Positions 50,192 to 58,955 of a stretch of 64,000 nucleotides of DNA are shown here, piece by piece. Each line of letters opens with the position of its first letter. Positions within the stretch are counted from its first letter, which is position 1. Source of the DNA: Pseudomonadota bacterium (lineage in GTDB: Bacteria; Pseudomonadota; Alphaproteobacteria; Rhizobiales; MH13); NCBI GenBank assembly GCA_039024915.1, contig JBCCPK010000002.1:558001-622000 (forward strand), given 5' to 3'. Both the position numbers and the translations under genes were made by a program. The notes under the pieces were generated by a model, which ran no database searches, had not been told where the DNA came from, and saw only the letters and a program-made list of their open reading frames with translations.

Positions 50192-51475
50192 ATGCTCGAT
50201 CGCCCAAGACTCGATCCCGGCCTGCACTATTATTCCGAGCCCTTCAAACGGCGCCGGTCGGTCCCCGTTGACGTCGGCGGCGTCATCGTCGGTGGTGATG
50301 CACCCGTGGTGGTCCAGTCAATGACCAACACCGACACGGCAGACATTCGGGCGACCGCAACACAGGTCGCCGCGCTGGCCAAGGCTGGCTCGGAGTTGGT
50401 CCGTATCACCGTCGACCGCGACGAGGCCGCAGCGGCCGTGCCCAAGGTTCGCGAGAAACTGCTCAAATGGGGCGTGGAGGTGCCGCTGGTTGGCGACTTC
50501 CACTACATCGGCCACCAGCTCCTGCACGATCATCCCGCCTGCGCCGACGCGCTCGACAAGTACCGTATCAACCCGGGTAATGTCGGCTTCAAGGCGAAGA
50601 AGGACGTTCAGTTCGCCGCCATCATCGAAGAGGCGATGAAGCGCAACAAGGCGGTTCGCATTGGGGTCAACTGGGGCTCGCTCGATCAAGCGCTCCTGAC
50701 CAAGCTGATGGATGAGAACGCCGATAACGGTTCACCACTTACCGCTCGTGAAGTCACCCACGAAGCGATGGTGCAATCGGCCCTTCTGTCGGCGGACCAT
50801 GCCGAAAGCCTTGGCATGGGGCGGGATCGCATCATTATCTCGTGCAAGGTCAGCCAGGTGCAGGACCTCGTTGCGGTTTACACCAAGATTGCCCAACGGT
50901 CGGACTATGCGCTGCATTTGGGCCTGACCGAGGCGGGTATGGGGTCCAAGGGCATCGTTTCGTCGTCTGCCGCTCTTGGGATCCTGCTGCAGCAGGGGAT
51001 TGGCGACACGATCCGCATCTCGCTGACGCCCGAACCCGGTGGCGATCGCACCAAAGAGGTGATCGTTGCACAGGAACTGTTGCAAGTGATGGGCATCCGC
51101 ACGTTTGTGCCGGTCGTGGCAGCTTGCCCAGGCTGTGGGCGGACGACGTCCACCGTGTTCCAGGAGTTGGCCCAGGACGTTCAGGAGATGATCCGAACGA
51201 AGCTTCCTGCGTGGAAGGAAAAATATCCCGGGGTGGAACAACTGAACTTTGCGGTCATGGGCTGCATCGTGAACGGACCGGGTGAATCCAAGCACGCCGA
51301 CATCGGAATTTCGCTCCCCGGTACGGGTGAGCAGCCCGCCGCGCCGGTCTTCATCGATGGCAAGAAAGCGATGACGCTCCGCGGTCCGAACCTCGCCGAA
51401 GACTTCAAGGACCTAGTCGAGGACTACATCGAAAAGAGGTTTGGACAAGGCCCGTTGGAAAGTCAGGACGCCTAA
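50192..51475 (+). CDS. ispG: 4-hydroxy-3-methylbut-2-en-1-yl diphosphate synthase
   Basis: Enzyme of 427 aa in the MEP isoprenoid pathway; it converts methylerythritol cyclodiphosphate to HMBDP. The N-terminal TIM barrel shows [25 protein letters not shown] and INPGNVG. The [4Fe-4S] ligands are Cys312 and Cys315 (ACPGCGR), Cys358 (GCIVNGPGE) and probably Glu365. I chose ATG 50192, giving [18 protein letters not shown]; the frame extends to 49970 but that part overlaps the divergent GST gene. A secreted-protein gene follows immediately, its first possible codon (GTG 51476) touching the ispG stop. Confidence 0.95.
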   Translation: MLDRPRLDPGLHYYSEPFKRRRSVPVDVGGVIVGGDAPVVVQSMTNTDTADIRATATQVAALAKAGSELVRITVDRDEAAAAVPKVREKLLKWGVEVPLVGDFHYIGHQLLHDHPACADALDKYRINPGNVGFKAKKDVQFAAIIEEAMKRNKAVRIGVNWGSLDQALLTKLMDENADNGSPLTAREVTHEAMVQSALLSADHAESLGMGRDRIIISCKVSQVQDLVAVYTKIAQRSDYALHLGLTEAGMGSKGIVSSSAALGILLQQGIGDTIRISLTPEPGGDRTKEVIVAQELLQVMGIRTFVPVVAACPGCGRTTSTVFQELAQDVQEMIRTKLPAWKEKYPGVEQLNFAVMGCIVNGPGESKHADIGISLPGTGEQPAAPVFIDGKKAMTLRGPNLAEDFKDLVEDYIEKRFGQGPLESQDA

Positions 51476-51508
51476 GTGGCCCACATCGCGGTTGCCGAGA
51501 AGCCTCTT

Positions 51509-52027
51509 ATGCTTTTCCGAAGAGTGCCCGGAATAGCTGTTCGCATTGTGGCCCTTGTTGCTGCGTCGACGCTGTGCCTTTTTGCCCTCAACGCCCAACC
51601 CGTATCGGCTTCGGAGGCGGAATTCGCCAAGGCCGTTGAGATTTGTCTCGACCACCTTGTCGACAAGGACCCTACCGCATCGTTCGAGGAGCGCGGCTAC
51701 TCCGTCGTGCCCGCGGATGAAGGAACGTTCAACGTTCGTAGCCCCGGATGGAGCGGCTTTCTAGCACCACTTTTGCTCACCGAATGGTGCTGGATCGAAA
51801 GCGACTCCCTTTCGCAAAGCGCGGTCGCCGCGCTTGCCTATGAACTGGTTCGTGAGCGCTATCCAAGCGGCGGGGCTGGACCGGCAGAACGCGGCACCCT
51901 GGCGAATGACTGCCCATCGACATCGTTCGTCTACGCCGGGCAACGCATTGCAATGCTGGAGTTTCGCAATGCCGGTTTCTGGAATGGCTGCCGCGAAAAA
52001 AGCCTCGGCGGGGTCTTGTTCCACTGA
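51509..52027 (+). CDS. Small exported protein of unknown function
   Basis: I do not recognise the family. The 172-aa product has a signal peptide at about residues 1-34 (MLFRRVPGIAVRIVALV, then hydrophobic to QPVSA) and a mature part of about 138 aa. Four Cys (EICLDH, TEWCWIES, NDCPST, NGCREK) could form two disulfides in the periplasm. An earlier in-frame GTG at 51476 touches the ispG stop; I prefer ATG 51509 because the signal peptide starts there. The gene follows ispG and is probably cotranscribed with it. It converges on the mesaconyl-CoA hydratase gene. Confidence 0.65.
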   Translation: MLFRRVPGIAVRIVALVAASTLCLFALNAQPVSASEAEFAKAVEICLDHLVDKDPTASFEERGYSVVPADEGTFNVRSPGWSGFLAPLLLTEWCWIESDSLSQSAVAALAYELVRERYPSGGAGPAERGTLANDCPSTSFVYAGQRIAMLEFRNAGFWNGCREKSLGGVLFH

Positions 52028-52063
52028 GGGAATTTGGAACTGGTTGGCTGCCCTTGGGCTGGA

Positions 52064-53134
52064 TCAGCCCCGCCGAGGCAGCACCACCCACATGTCAAAA
52101 TCGAGGATGACGCCCTCGGCGTATCCGTCGCCGTCCATGAGAGGGTTGTCGCGACAAACCCGGTCTTTTGTCGCGACAAGTCGCACTCTTGTCGCGCCAA
52201 CATCGCTTCGTCCGGCGATCTCCGCGCGATCCAGAACTTCGCTCCACGCATACACGGTCTCACCAGCAAAGAGCGGCGCGACGTGTCGCCCGGAATTGAT
52301 CGCGGCAACGTGAAAAGCGTTCTGGCACCCATTGAAGGAAAGCGCGCGCGCCAGCGAGATGACATGTCCGCCGTAGATCAGGCGGCGCCCGAAACGTCCC
52401 TGACCTTCGGTATGCTGATTGAAGTGAACCTTGGCCGTGTTCTGGTAGAGGCGCGTGGCGAGCATATGGTCGCTCTCTTCGACCGTCATGCCGTCGACAT
52501 GGTCGATCCTTTCGTCCGGCTCATAGTCGTCCCAGAAAAAGCCCGAACCCGAGAGCGCGGTGTCCCAGCCCGCAACGGAGAGTGGCGGGACGGCCGCACC
52601 CAGATTTGCAGGGTCCACGGCTTTCGCAAGTTCCGGAATGACCGGATCGGGCGCAGGGTTTTGCGCGTCGCGCTTTCTGACCATGACCCAGCGGACATAG
52701 GACACAACCACCTCACCACGCTGGTTGGACCCGGTCGTGCGGACGTAGACCGTCCCGGTCTTCCCGTTGGAGTTCTCTTTGACACCGATCACCTCCGACA
52801 CCGACGAGATGGTATCGCCAGGGTAGACAGCCTTGTTAAAAACGCCTTCCGCATATCCAAGGTTGGCAACCGCATTGAGCGAAATGTCGGGAACCGTCTT
52901 GCCAAAAACGGCATGGAAAACCAGCAGATCGTCAAGCGGCGCCTGCGGATAACCGATCGCCCGGGCAAAGCTATCGGCGGACTGCACAGCGGTGCGCGTT
53001 CCGTAGAGCGCGCGATACAGGCTGGCGTCCCCCATCGTCAGGGTCAGCGGTGTGGCGTGCACCAGCGTGCGACCAACGCTGAAATCTTCAAAAAAGTTGC
53101 CCGCATCGTTCTTGCCTAGAGGCTCGGTAGCCAT
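52064..53134 (-). CDS. meaC: Mesaconyl-CoA hydratase (MaoC family, ethylmalonyl-CoA pathway)
   Basis: Double-hotdog dehydratase of 356 aa. FFEDFSVGRTLVHATPLTLT opens the first hotdog. The second has the hydratase-type phrase YQNTAKVHFNQH followed by YGGHVISLARALSF. The overall length and these phrases match mesaconyl-CoA hydratase (also called mcd/mch), which forms beta-methylmalyl-CoA from mesaconyl-CoA during acetyl-CoA assimilation. I chose ATG 53134 (MATEPLGKND) over 53185 because the extra 17 residues are out of family. No other gene of the pathway is in the window. It is divergent from the DUF938 gene (99 bp). Confidence 0.88.
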   Translation of the reverse strand: MATEPLGKNDAGNFFEDFSVGRTLVHATPLTLTMGDASLYRALYGTRTAVQSADSFARAIGYPQAPLDDLLVFHAVFGKTVPDISLNAVANLGYAEGVFNKAVYPGDTISSVSEVIGVKENSNGKTGTVYVRTTGSNQRGEVVVSYVRWVMVRKRDAQNPAPDPVIPELAKAVDPANLGAAVPPLSVAGWDTALSGSGFFWDDYEPDERIDHVDGMTVEESDHMLATRLYQNTAKVHFNQHTEGQGRFGRRLIYGGHVISLARALSFNGCQNAFHVAAINSGRHVAPLFAGETVYAWSEVLDRAEIAGRSDVGATRVRLVATKDRVCRDNPLMDGDGYAEGVILDFDMWVVLPRRG

Positions 53135-53233
53135 GCTTATCGTCCCTTTGTCATTACGACGTCCTTGTGCGCCGCAATGGTGCACCGCAACAAGATCGAC
53201 TTTGAGGCAAGAGCCTGATCAGGTCACCGCTGT

Positions 53234-53884
53234 ATGAATGAAACCCCCCGCCACTCCGTGGCCCTGCCCACCGGCGAAACCGGTGACCATCGGCTTTTCG
53301 CCCCCGCCGCCGCGCGGAACATCGGGCCGATCATCGACGGCCTTCGGCAGTTTGTGCCGGAAACTGGCTTCGCACTCGAGATCGCATCGGGTACGGGCGA
53401 GCACGTCGTCGCCTTTTCCACCGCTTTTCCTAGGCTGCGCTGGCAACCAACGGACGTGGACCCGGCGCGCCTCGCCAGCATCGAGGCCTGGACCCACTAC
53501 GCCAAGGCCGATCAGGTCTTGCCGCCGGTCGCGTTCGATGCAGCACAGGAGCAGTGGCTGGGCCCCAAAACTGATGTTGTGTTCCTGTCCAACCTTCTGC
53601 ATTTGGTCTCAGCGGCAGACGCGCGGAGCATCGTGGATTGCATGGCCGCCGCCTTGGCGCCGGGAGGCGTCCTCGCGATTTACGGACCGTTCCTGCGCGA
53701 ATCCGGCTATGCAAGTGCGGGCGATGAAAGGTTTGACGCCGCAATCCGGGCCGAAAACCACGATGCCGGGTACAAGTCGATCACCTCAACAGAGGATCAT
53801 TTGCTTGCGCTGGGGCTCACGCGATGCGACTGCCTTTCCATGCCCGCCAACAACCTCATGAGCGTTTGGAAGCGACCACGATGA
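53234..53884 (+). CDS. DUF938 family SAM-dependent methyltransferase-like protein
   Basis: Cytoplasmic protein of 216 aa. The family start RLFAPAAARNIGPI is followed by SAM motif I (LEIASGTGEHV), WQPTDVDPARLASIEAW, and FLSNLLHLVSAADARSI, then APGGVLAIYGPF. This order is typical of DUF938 proteins, which have a class I methyltransferase fold but no assigned substrate. Its stop overlaps the next start (53881-53884, ATGA), so it is coupled to the exported protein and RidA genes that follow. Confidence 0.85.
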   Translation: MNETPRHSVALPTGETGDHRLFAPAAARNIGPIIDGLRQFVPETGFALEIASGTGEHVVAFSTAFPRLRWQPTDVDPARLASIEAWTHYAKADQVLPPVAFDAAQEQWLGPKTDVVFLSNLLHLVSAADARSIVDCMAAALAPGGVLAIYGPFLRESGYASAGDERFDAAIRAENHDAGYKSITSTEDHLLALGLTRCDCLSMPANNLMSVWKRPR

Positions 53885-54753
53885 TGCGCCCCACAACCGC
53901 GAATTCGGCCTTGACTGCGTTGCTTACGACGACGCTCGTTCTGGGCCTGCCCACCACAAGCGTTCCCGCCCAAACGCTCGACGTTTTCACGCTGACCGGC
54001 GATGTCGACGTCACGATTACCGTGGACAGCGCGACGAACGAGCAAATTCTTACGTCTTCGGGTAACGAGATTATCCGCGCACCAGTGATCGTTCGCGATG
54101 CACCGATCCTGCAAGTCGATTCGGGAACGGCCGGCCATGTCCTGTACGTCGATCAGGGTGAGGAAGGCTGCGCAGCCTCTCCCTATGTGCTGACCGTCAG
54201 CTTCGGCGAGCCCTGGCTGCAAGGACCAATCGGTCTGCCCTGCACGCCGTATGCGGCCGCCACCTATCCGGGCGGGGCCATTCTGTTCAGCCCTCCGGAG
54301 TTGCACGCCGATGGCGATGCGGTGATGTTTGATCTCGAAGCGGGGCCGATACGGCTAGGCCCGATCGTCTATGCCCCCCAGCCCGGCCGGGGGTGGGACG
54401 CGCTTGACGCCGAAGTTGGCGGGTATAGCGACCTTGCCGCGCTTGATCTGTATGCCGCTGAGCCGGTCTACGCGGATCTCAACGAACAATGGGGGGACGG
54501 CTTGTTTGTGTTCGCTCAGCATTTGCGAACGCGTTCCCTGCCGCAGATCGAGGGGAATTTCCTCATCCAGACCGGCTGCCTGCCCAGCCAGTGCAGCTTC
54601 GCAATCGGCCTGATCGCGGTCGATCCGGCGAACGAACAGGTCTATTCCGCCTTCTTCAACGAAGGCGCACCCGATGCGCGGCCCGCTATCGAACAATGGA
54701 GCGACGATGCTCGCGCGATTTACGATACGTGGCGCGAAGGAGGGTTCCGATGA
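53881..54753 (+). CDS. Exported protein of unknown function
   Basis: I do not recognise the family. The 290-aa product has a signal peptide (MMRPTTANSALTALLTTTLV, cleavage probably after VPAQ) and is otherwise without membrane segments. Cys residues (EEGCAASP, GLPCTPY, TGCLPSQCSF) suggest periplasmic disulfides. The middle is rich in small and acidic residues; the C-terminal part has LLIAVDPANEQVYSAFF-like strands. ATG 53881 overlaps the DUF938 stop; ATG 53884 is an adjacent alternative. The final TGA overlaps the RidA start by four bases. The coupling on both sides suggests a shared role, unknown. Confidence 0.7.
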   Translation: MMRPTTANSALTALLTTTLVLGLPTTSVPAQTLDVFTLTGDVDVTITVDSATNEQILTSSGNEIIRAPVIVRDAPILQVDSGTAGHVLYVDQGEEGCAASPYVLTVSFGEPWLQGPIGLPCTPYAAATYPGGAILFSPPELHADGDAVMFDLEAGPIRLGPIVYAPQPGRGWDALDAEVGGYSDLAALDLYAAEPVYADLNEQWGDGLFVFAQHLRTRSLPQIEGNFLIQTGCLPSQCSFAIGLIAVDPANEQVYSAFFNEGAPDARPAIEQWSDDARAIYDTWREGGFR

Positions 54754-55127
54754 GCCGAACCCTGATCTCCTCAGGCTCCCCGATGGAGGCCGAGGCCGGC
54801 TATTCCCGTGCCGTGAGCGATGGAACCTATGTCCACGTCTCTGGGACAACGGGCTTCGATTACGCGAGCATGGTGATGCCCGAAGGTATCGAGGCGCAGA
54901 CGCGGAACACGTTCGCGACGATTTCCGGCGCGCTCGAGCAGGCTGGAACGTCCATGCAAAACGTCGTCCGCGTGCGCTACTACGTGACCGATCGAGCCAA
55001 TGCGCCAGCCGTCATGCGTGTCGCGGGTGAGGTCTTTGGCGACATCAGGCCTGCTGCAACTCTGGTGATCTGCGACTTGCTCACCGAGGAGATGCTTATC
55101 GAGATCGAGGCGACCGCAACGCTCTGA
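54750..55127 (+). CDS. RidA family protein (enamine/imine deaminase fold)
   Basis: Cytoplasmic trimeric-fold protein of 125 aa. The pattern YSRAVSDGTYVHVSGTTGFD, TRNTFATISGALEQAG, VVRVRYYVTDRA and the ending LIEIEATATL are standard for RidA/YjgF/UK114. True RidA proteins hydrolyse reactive enamine intermediates using a conserved Arg; the Arg in this strand (VRVRYYV) is in a plausible place, but subgroup cannot be settled by eye. ATG 54750 overlaps the previous stop. An open frame upstream to 54489 lies inside the exported-protein gene and is rejected. Confidence 0.87.
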   Translation: MSRTLISSGSPMEAEAGYSRAVSDGTYVHVSGTTGFDYASMVMPEGIEAQTRNTFATISGALEQAGTSMQNVVRVRYYVTDRANAPAVMRVAGEVFGDIRPAATLVICDLLTEEMLIEIEATATL

Positions 55128-55148
55128 CCGCGCGCAGCGAGGCGCGGG

Positions 55149-56132
55149 CTATTCCACGGTCGCTTCAAACGTCCGGGTGGCGATGGCGGTATCACCACGC
55201 ACCAATTCGACGGTCCCCGCATAGGTTCCTGGCACAATCGCTTCCCGGCGCCCGGCAAACAGAGATGACGTCGCCTGCCCGCGCTCTAGGGGATCGCTGG
55301 CATGCTCGAAAGTGAACCCGCCCGGCCCGCTCAGCGAGAAGCGGAACTGGTCGCCCTTTTGGGTGTTGATTGCCCAAACCCACCCAACGATCGCCTCCGC
55401 ACCGGGATAAAGACCAACGGGGTCGGCAAATATCAACGTGTCGTGCTCGACGGGTTGAGAGGAAAAGCCCGCGCCAATCATGCGGGTCATCTCAGTCACC
55501 TGATCCGTCACGCGCTGGTCGGACCAGAGGCTTTCACCGGCTCCACAGCGATCGCCATCCGCCAGTTGGCCGCTGAACGGATCGATAATCTCGTCATCGC
55601 GCCGAACGAGGAACTCAAGGTGTGGAAACTGGGTCAGGCCCGATAGGCCGATGGCGCCGAGCGTCTGGCCAACACTGACGGTATCACCGACGCTGACGGC
55701 GACGCTACCCTGCGCGAGGTGGCAATATTGGGTTTGCAAGCCACCGGCGTGGTCGATGACAACCCCGTTGCCACATTCGCGGCCTGCCACTGCCGCCCGA
55801 TCGCTTTCATCGTCCACAAACCTGTCGGCTTGCCCGTCACGGATGGCACGCACGGTCCCATTTGCCGCCGCAACAACGGTTCCATGCACCGCCGTATCGA
55901 GAAGCTGAGGCACCCGAATGTCGGTTCCGGTGTGTCCATCATAGCTCGCAGCCCCGCAGAAGGGGTCACGTGCATCGGGACCGGAATCGGTGTCGACCAA
56001 TTGCTGGATGAAACAGGTTGCGCCCAGATCACATTGAACCGGGAAGCTTAAAGTGGGCTGGTCCTGCGCAGTGGCAGGGTGAAACCAGGCGGTGGCGAGA
56101 AGCATCGCCAAGGGTCCTGCCGCCTTTATCAA
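55149..56132 (-). CDS. M23-type peptidase-like exported protein with altered metal site
   Basis: Exported protein of 327 aa with a signal peptide (about 1-22, ending TAQ). The M23/LytM region shows His67 and Asp71 in HTGTD, NGVVIDHAGGLQTQYCHL with His138, and FPHLEF at 169-174. In M23 enzymes the last motif is HxH and its second His is a zinc ligand; here it is Glu173, as the codon GAG shows. The protein may bind metal with Glu, or may be inactive. After about residue 225 there is a beta-rich domain. The start overlaps the upstream membrane-protein gene by four bases, placing it at the end of the ccm run. Envelope or peptidoglycan function is inferred from fold. Confidence 0.8.
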   Translation of the reverse strand: MIKAAGPLAMLLATAWFHPATAQDQPTLSFPVQCDLGATCFIQQLVDTDSGPDARDPFCGAASYDGHTGTDIRVPQLLDTAVHGTVVAAANGTVRAIRDGQADRFVDDESDRAAVAGRECGNGVVIDHAGGLQTQYCHLAQGSVAVSVGDTVSVGQTLGAIGLSGLTQFPHLEFLVRRDDEIIDPFSGQLADGDRCGAGESLWSDQRVTDQVTEMTRMIGAGFSSQPVEHDTLIFADPVGLYPGAEAIVGWVWAINTQKGDQFRFSLSGPGGFTFEHASDPLERGQATSSLFAGRREAIVPGTYAGTVELVRGDTAIATRTFEATVE

Positions 56133-56698
56133 GCGCTTGCCCCTCGCTTCTTACTCGCCGACTTCGACCGCGCTTCCACTTGGGCGAGCACGGGGTCAAC
56201 CAGATCCGTACGATGCGCGGCGATGAACCGAACCGTCTCCGCACCACCACCATGGACAAACAGTGCGGGAAGCCAGAGGCCCCGCGCGCCAAACATGGAT
56301 TGGGCGAATTTTGTCTGGCCAATGCGGCCATCGACAAGGATGACCCAGATACCGCGCAGGCCCAGATCACCGACATCGGACCATGCCAGCTCGGTGGTCC
56401 CCGCTCCCATCCGCAGTTTCCGGACAACCACGCCGTCGGTCGTCACAAGCGGTGTCCCGGTCGCGATTGCGCGGGCAAACTGGTATCCAGGAAAGGCGAT
56501 GAAGCCGCCGAAGACAACGAACGCCAGCGCAGCAACCGCACCTCCGACCGACAGCGGCAAAGCCGCACCGCTCAGCAGCTGGAAAATCGGGACCCCGGCC
56601 AGCCCTATGCCGACCGCAAGCAGCGCAACCGCTGCGATGCCAGCGCGCAGAGGCGATGCATAGAGCGCTTGCGGACCCGGCTCAGCTGCTGCGGTCAC
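56129..56698 (-). CDS. Membrane protein of unknown function
   Basis: I do not recognise the family with confidence. The 189-aa product has two hydrophobic segments (about residues 18-43 and 48-72) and then a soluble part with short strands (LVTTDGVVVRKLRM, ELAWSDVGDLGLRG, IWVILVDG). That pattern recalls membrane-anchored PH-like domains. A basic tail (RSKSASKKRG) ends it. The start overlaps the ccmG end by 17 bp, and its stop overlaps the M23-like gene. A role in cytochrome c maturation is possible but only by position. Confidence 0.65.
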   Translation of the reverse strand: MTAAAEPGPQALYASPLRAGIAAVALLAVGIGLAGVPIFQLLSGAALPLSVGGAVAALAFVVFGGFIAFPGYQFARAIATGTPLVTTDGVVVRKLRMGAGTTELAWSDVGDLGLRGIWVILVDGRIGQTKFAQSMFGARGLWLPALFVHGGGAETVRFIAAHRTDLVDPVLAQVEARSKSASKKRGASA

Positions 56699-57272
56699 GA
56701 CCTAGAGCCTCTTCAATGATCGGCATAAGCGTGACGTCGATATCGCGCGCGGTGAAAGGCCCGATATGCTTGTGCAGGATGACGCCATCGGTTCCGATGA
56801 TGAAGGTTTCCGGGACGCCATAAACGCCGAACTCTATGGACGCACGGCCGCTGGGATCCACGCCGATGCGATCGAAGGGGTTTCCCAGCGTCGACAGGAA
56901 CCTGCGAGCATCGGCCGGCTGATCCTTCTGGTTGATGCCGACGATCTGGAAGCGCCCGCCACGGGCAAGAGCCATCAGCATCGGGTGTTCATCGCGGCAA
57001 GGCGCGCACCAGCTTGCGAAGACGTTCAGGAGGGTCACCTGGCCAAGGAAGTCGTCCGGAGAAAAGCCGGGGCTTTCGTGGCCGGGGATCGGTTCCAGGG
57101 AAACTTGCGGGACCTGCTGCCCGATCAGGGCACTGGGGATATCGCTCGCCTGCCCACCGAACAGCAGCTGGTAGCTGAACACGCCACCCAGCGCCAAAAC
57201 GATCAGCAGTGGCGCAAACGCAAGCAGGCTTACCCGACGTTTGGATGGTCCGGCGGCGGTCTGCTCGCTCAT
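56682..57272 (-). CDS. ccmG: Thiol:disulfide interchange protein CcmG/DsbE
   Basis: Membrane-anchored periplasmic thioredoxin of 196 aa that keeps apocytochrome c haem-binding cysteines reduced. One N-terminal anchor spans about residues 14-36. The active site WCAPC is at 88-92 with FASWCAPCRDEHP around it, and the CcmG-type GVPETFII loop follows. I chose ATG 57272 (MSEQTAAGP), which overlaps the ccmD stop (ATGA); a longer frame up to 57401 runs antiphase through ccmD and is rejected. Confidence 0.92.
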   Translation of the reverse strand: MSEQTAAGPSKRRVSLLAFAPLLIVLALGGVFSYQLLFGGQASDIPSALIGQQVPQVSLEPIPGHESPGFSPDDFLGQVTLLNVFASWCAPCRDEHPMLMALARGGRFQIVGINQKDQPADARRFLSTLGNPFDRIGVDPSGRASIEFGVYGVPETFIIGTDGVILHKHIGPFTARDIDVTLMPIIEEALGRDRSS

Positions 57273-57439
57273 TCGCCACCCTTGAGGCGGCGGACGTCGT
57301 GGCCCTGCCGCTCGAGCTCCGAAAGTTGCCGGTCGAGCCCGCGTCGATCGAGCCATAGCCACAGCCCGATGCCAGCAAAGCCTGCAATACCAGCAAGCCA
57401 AGCAAAGGCTATGAACCCGAAGTGCTGGTCGATCACCAT
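57269..57439 (-). CDS. ccmD: Heme exporter protein CcmD
   Basis: Short gene of 56 codons between ccmC and ccmG. The product starts MVIDQHFGFIAFAWLAGIAG, has one membrane helix to about residue 30 (WLWLDRR), and ends in a charged tail (RQLSELERQ then RRLKGGE). The aromatic/hydrophobic helix followed by a basic cytoplasmic tail is the CcmD pattern. CcmD helps release holo-CcmE from the CcmABC complex. Its ATG is 2 bp after the ccmC stop and its TGA overlaps the ccmG ATG. Confidence 0.88.
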   Translation of the reverse strand: MVIDQHFGFIAFAWLAGIAGFAGIGLWLWLDRRGLDRQLSELERQGHDVRRLKGGE

Positions 57440-57441
57440 GA

Positions 57442-58206
57442 TCAGGTTGCCTCAGCCGGTTGCGCGGTTGGGCGCGGTATTGAGCGGCGCGCCGCGCGCA
57501 TTTGCAACGCGCGGATGCGCCGACGCTTCATTTCATTGTCCATCGCCACAAGGTGCAGGAACATGAAGATGAGCGCGAAGCCGAGGGCGCACGTCAAAAG
57601 GGGATAGAGCATCGCGGGGTAAATGGTCGGCCCGTCCATGCGAAAAACCGAAGCCGGCTGGTGCAAGGTGTACCACCAATCAACCGAGAATTTGATGATC
57701 GGCAGGTTGATCGCACCGATCAGCGTGATGATCGCTGTGATCTTGCCGGCCTTTACCGGCTCCTCGATTGCTTGCCATAGGGCGATGATCCCAAGATAAA
57801 CGAGGAACAGGATCAAGACGCTTGTCAGCCGCGCGTCCCACACCCACCAGGTGTTCCACATCGGCTTGCCCCACAGGGAGCCTGTAACGAGGCAGATCGC
57901 GGTGAAGACAGCGCCGATGGGCGCCATGGCCTTGGCCGATACGTCGGCCATGGGATGCTTGAAAACCAGCGTGCCGAGCGCGGCGAGTGCCATCAGCGAG
58001 TATGTGCCCATGGCGAGCCAGGCCATCGGCACATGAAGGTACATGATGCGAATGGTCTCGCCCTGCTGGTAATCGGCTGGCGCGGTGACAAACGCACCGT
58101 ACAGGCCATAGGCGAGGATGAGCAGTCCAACGCCGCCAACCCACGGCTTCGCAATGCGCGAGAAGCGCATCACACGGGTTGGATTGGCGTAATCAAGAAT
58201 GCCCAT
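57442..58206 (-). CDS. ccmC: Heme exporter / CcmE heme-loading protein CcmC
   Basis: Integral membrane protein of 254 aa with about six helices. It carries the tryptophan-rich haem-handling motif WGKPMWNTWWVWDARLTS and flanking His residues (MYLHVPMAW, WYTLHQPAS). CcmC delivers haem to the chaperone CcmE. The N-terminus MGILDYANPTRVMRFSR is typical. It lies 68 bp after the ccmB start-side neighbour in the operon order A-B-C-D-G. Confidence 0.94.
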   Translation of the reverse strand: MGILDYANPTRVMRFSRIAKPWVGGVGLLILAYGLYGAFVTAPADYQQGETIRIMYLHVPMAWLAMGTYSLMALAALGTLVFKHPMADVSAKAMAPIGAVFTAICLVTGSLWGKPMWNTWWVWDARLTSVLILFLVYLGIIALWQAIEEPVKAGKITAIITLIGAINLPIIKFSVDWWYTLHQPASVFRMDGPTIYPAMLYPLLTCALGFALIFMFLHLVAMDNEMKRRRIRALQMRAARRSIPRPTAQPAEAT

Positions 58207-58274
58207 CTCGTCTCACGATGACCTTGGTTTGTGCTCCGATAGCACAGCCACGGTTTAATATACCATTAGGTGTC

Positions 58275-58955
58275 TCAACCATCACCGATTGAAACTGCGG
58301 CAGCCGCGCCGATCGTCCCGACAACCGCGTAAATCAAACTGACCGCGCACAAAAGCGCAAATGGAGGCCAGAACGGATCAGGTTCAATGATTGCCGCGCG
58401 GGTCGCCGCGACACCGAAAATAAGAACGGGAACCGAAAACGGTAGAATGATGACCGCCATAAGCAGCGCTCCGCGACGCAAGGTCACAGCAAGTGCAGCT
58501 CCTACGGCGCCCAAAAACGATAGCGCGGGCGTCCCAACGGCAAGCGTTGCGGTCAACGTCGCGATCGCCGCCGGTTCAATCGCAAGAAGCAACGATAGCA
58601 CCGGCGTGGCGAGCACCAGCGGCAGCGATGCGCCGAGCCAATGGGCGATCACCTTTGCGATCACCATCGATGCGACCGGCGTATCTGTCAGGAGCAGCAG
58701 ATCGAGTGCGCCATCGTCGCGATCAGACTGAAACAGGCGCTCCAGACCGATCAACGTCGCTAGAAGTGCAGCGATCCACATAATCGCGGGGCCTATCTGG
58801 GATAACAGATTGAGATCCGGACCTATCCCGAACGGAACCGTGGTGATCACTGCGAGGAAAAACAGGACACCGGTCAGCGCACCCCCGCCGACGCGACTGC
58901 CCAGACGCAGATCTCGCAGGATGAGGGCTAGGAATGGCGATGCGGAACGGCTCAT
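58275..58955 (-). CDS. ccmB: Heme exporter permease CcmB
   Basis: Membrane subunit of 226 aa of the CcmAB ABC complex. About six hydrophobic segments are visible. The family phrases LERLFQSDRDDGALDLLLL and PALSFLGAVGAALAVTLRRG and the helix VIILPFSVPVLIFG are present. It works with CcmA to release holo-CcmE during cytochrome c maturation. Its ATG overlaps the ccmA stop by four bases (58952-58955). Confidence 0.93.
   Translation of the reverse strand: MSRSASPFLALILRDLRLGSRVGGGALTGVLFFLAVITTVPFGIGPDLNLLSQIGPAIMWIAALLATLIGLERLFQSDRDDGALDLLLLTDTPVASMVIAKVIAHWLGASLPLVLATPVLSLLLAIEPAAIATLTATLAVGTPALSFLGAVGAALAVTLRRGALLMAVIILPFSVPVLIFGVAATRAAIIEPDPFWPPFALLCAVSLIYAVVGTIGAAAAVSIGDG

Noticed and set aside
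52034..53119. 361-codon plus-strand frame opposite the mesaconyl-CoA hydratase
   Set aside because: The minus-strand product matches a known enzyme along its whole length; the plus frame has no recognisable motif.
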